Shown: positions 63,301-64,000 of the stretch, piece after piece
Numbering within the stretch: position 1 is the first letter of the stretch
Layout of the letters: every line of letters begins with the position of its first letter
Source: Haladaptatus pallidirubidus
GTDB lineage: Archaea > Halobacteriota > Halobacteria > Halobacteriales > Haladaptataceae
Assembly: GCF_020700235.1 (NCBI RefSeq)
Contig: NZ_CP085303.1
Location: 186,001-250,000 of the forward strand
Direction of reading: 5' to 3'
Length of the DNA stretch: 64,000 bases
Position numbers and translations under genes: made by a program
The notes under the pieces: model-generated
What the model saw: only the letters and a program-made list of their open reading frames with translations
What the model was told of the DNA's origin: nothing
The model's database searches: none

Positions 63301-63758
63301 GTTGGTGTATTCTTGGTGCTTTTGGGCGTTTCAGCGTTATCCGCAGCCCGCGTCAGCACGCCGACGCTGACGACCGCTACAATCACGTGCATCATGGCTA
63401 AGGCCGCCAGCACGGACGTGGGCGCGGCCGCAAGCACCGATGGTGGCGCGACGAACGAACCGAACGAGAGTAGCAGCACAACCATAGCCACAATCGTGAA
63501 CATCCGGTTCGGCCGCTTTGAGTAGCGTGTGATTCCTCCGTACACGATGGTCGCCCCACCCGTCGTGAGTACAGTGCTTCCGAGCACCGCTCCCCACCCC
63601 AATGGCCAAAAGCCAACAGGGACAGTACTGACGCTGAGGGTTATCATCCGAACGAGCGTGTTTGCGACGACAGCGACGAACACCGTCAAGAGACCGTATT
63701 TTGCGAGGCGATTCACACTGACGTGCGTCGGCGATCTTGTGTCGACCGTAGTTGCCAT
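63297..63758 (-). CDS. DUF6069-like membrane protein
   Basis: About 153 residues from ATG 63758 (MATTVDTRS). Four membrane segments: YGLLTVFVAVVANTLVRMI, WGAVLGSTVLTTGGATIVYG, FTIVAMVVLLLSFGSF and AALAMMHVIVAVVSVGVLT, matching the DUF6069 layout. First gene of the operon with the epimerase-like and DoxX genes (ATGA overlap at 63297-63300). Confidence 0.78.
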   Translation of the reverse strand: MATTVDTRSPTHVSVNRLAKYGLLTVFVAVVANTLVRMITLSVSTVPVGFWPLGWGAVLGSTVLTTGGATIVYGGITRYSKRPNRMFTIVAMVVLLLSFGSFVAPPSVLAAAPTSVLAALAMMHVIVAVVSVGVLTRAADNAETPKSTKNTPT

Positions 63759-63918
63759 TAGAGGCATGGTTGTACTGGAACGGGAGAGATCACGGCTTCG
63801 CGCCTGAACACGTTCATGCGCTTAAATACCTAAGACGCTCAGCAATCGATTCTCTATGTGTTGCATTGTCTACGTGTGCTCATATAATTCTGGTCGATGG
63901 TCATTTCGAGATTCGGAT

Positions 63919-64000
63919 TCAGTAATGACCCATCACTCCGGTCTTGCGAGCGCGGTCGGTACACCATCTGAACACGAGGTATCCAAGCAGCGAGTAGACG
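63919..64000 (-). CDS. ABC-2 type permease C-terminus (partial, runs off the window)
   Basis: The minus frame reads VYSLLGYLVFRWCTDRARKT then GVMGHY and a TGA at 63919-63921. This is like the last membrane segment and basic tail of ABC-2 type transporter permeases. The rest lies beyond 64000. Confidence 0.5.
   Translation of the reverse strand, partial: VYSLLGYLVFRWCTDRARKTGVMGHY

Overview
The window is from a halophilic archaeon (class Halobacteria). This rests on acidic proteins, twin-arginine lipoprotein signals, a HalX-type response regulator, a TFB gene, PadR-like and other haloarchaeal regulators, many ATGA start/stop overlaps, and TnpB-type (IS200/IS605, IS1341-like) elements. The genus cannot be told from the sequence alone. 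I saw no rRNA, tRNA or CRISPR array by eye. Base composition is uneven: most of the window is moderately AT-rich, while about 45.5-55.6 kb is clearly richer in GC.

Layout. (1) 0-19 kb is a cell-surface polysaccharide region: FkbM methyltransferase, secreted beta-helix protein, polysaccharide-deacetylase lipoprotein, flippase with a Thr-rich tail, sulfatase-like protein, GT4 and GT2 glycosyltransferases, a sugar-1-phosphate nucleotidylyltransferase/acetyltransferase, and a membrane-anchored HExxH protein. (2) 20-32 kb is informational and regulatory: hisS, a response regulator with a histidine kinase, a winged-helix protein, two paralogous membrane HTH proteins, UPF0058, PadR-TFB-PadR, and a ParA partition pair. 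(3) 32-45 kb is accessory: two TnpB elements (one intact, one with a nonsense codon), a GntP permease, a ring-cleaving dioxygenase, a halocyanin-like cupredoxin, a membrane-protein pair and a UPF0175/PIN toxin-antitoxin pair. (4) 45.5-55.6 kb is a GC-rich catabolic island: CoA-transferase, TRAP-TAXI transporter, SDR, cupin and a mandelate-racemase-family dehydratase, with several decayed genes among them. (5) 55.6-64 kb holds a transposase remnant, MFS fragments, a broken AAA ATPase, an HTH/MazF-like pair, an IclR remnant, small enzymes, and a DUF6069-SDR-DoxX operon.

The most striking feature is dense transposon-derived structure. At least three families of TnpB-related termini are scattered through the window: about 470-540 bp non-autonomous elements keeping both ends and the tnpB 3' (guide-RNA) region; about 350-420 bp elements with TGAATTGCAGG left ends and GTAGTTCAC right ends; and about 48-bp mini-elements that are little more than a left end fused to a right-end hairpin. 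One mini-element is nested in a larger element whose uninterrupted relatives are present nearby, which shows a TTAC target with no target duplication. The intact tnpB element also carries a small divergent ribbon-helix-helix-like ORF, and the second tnpB has the same arrangement.
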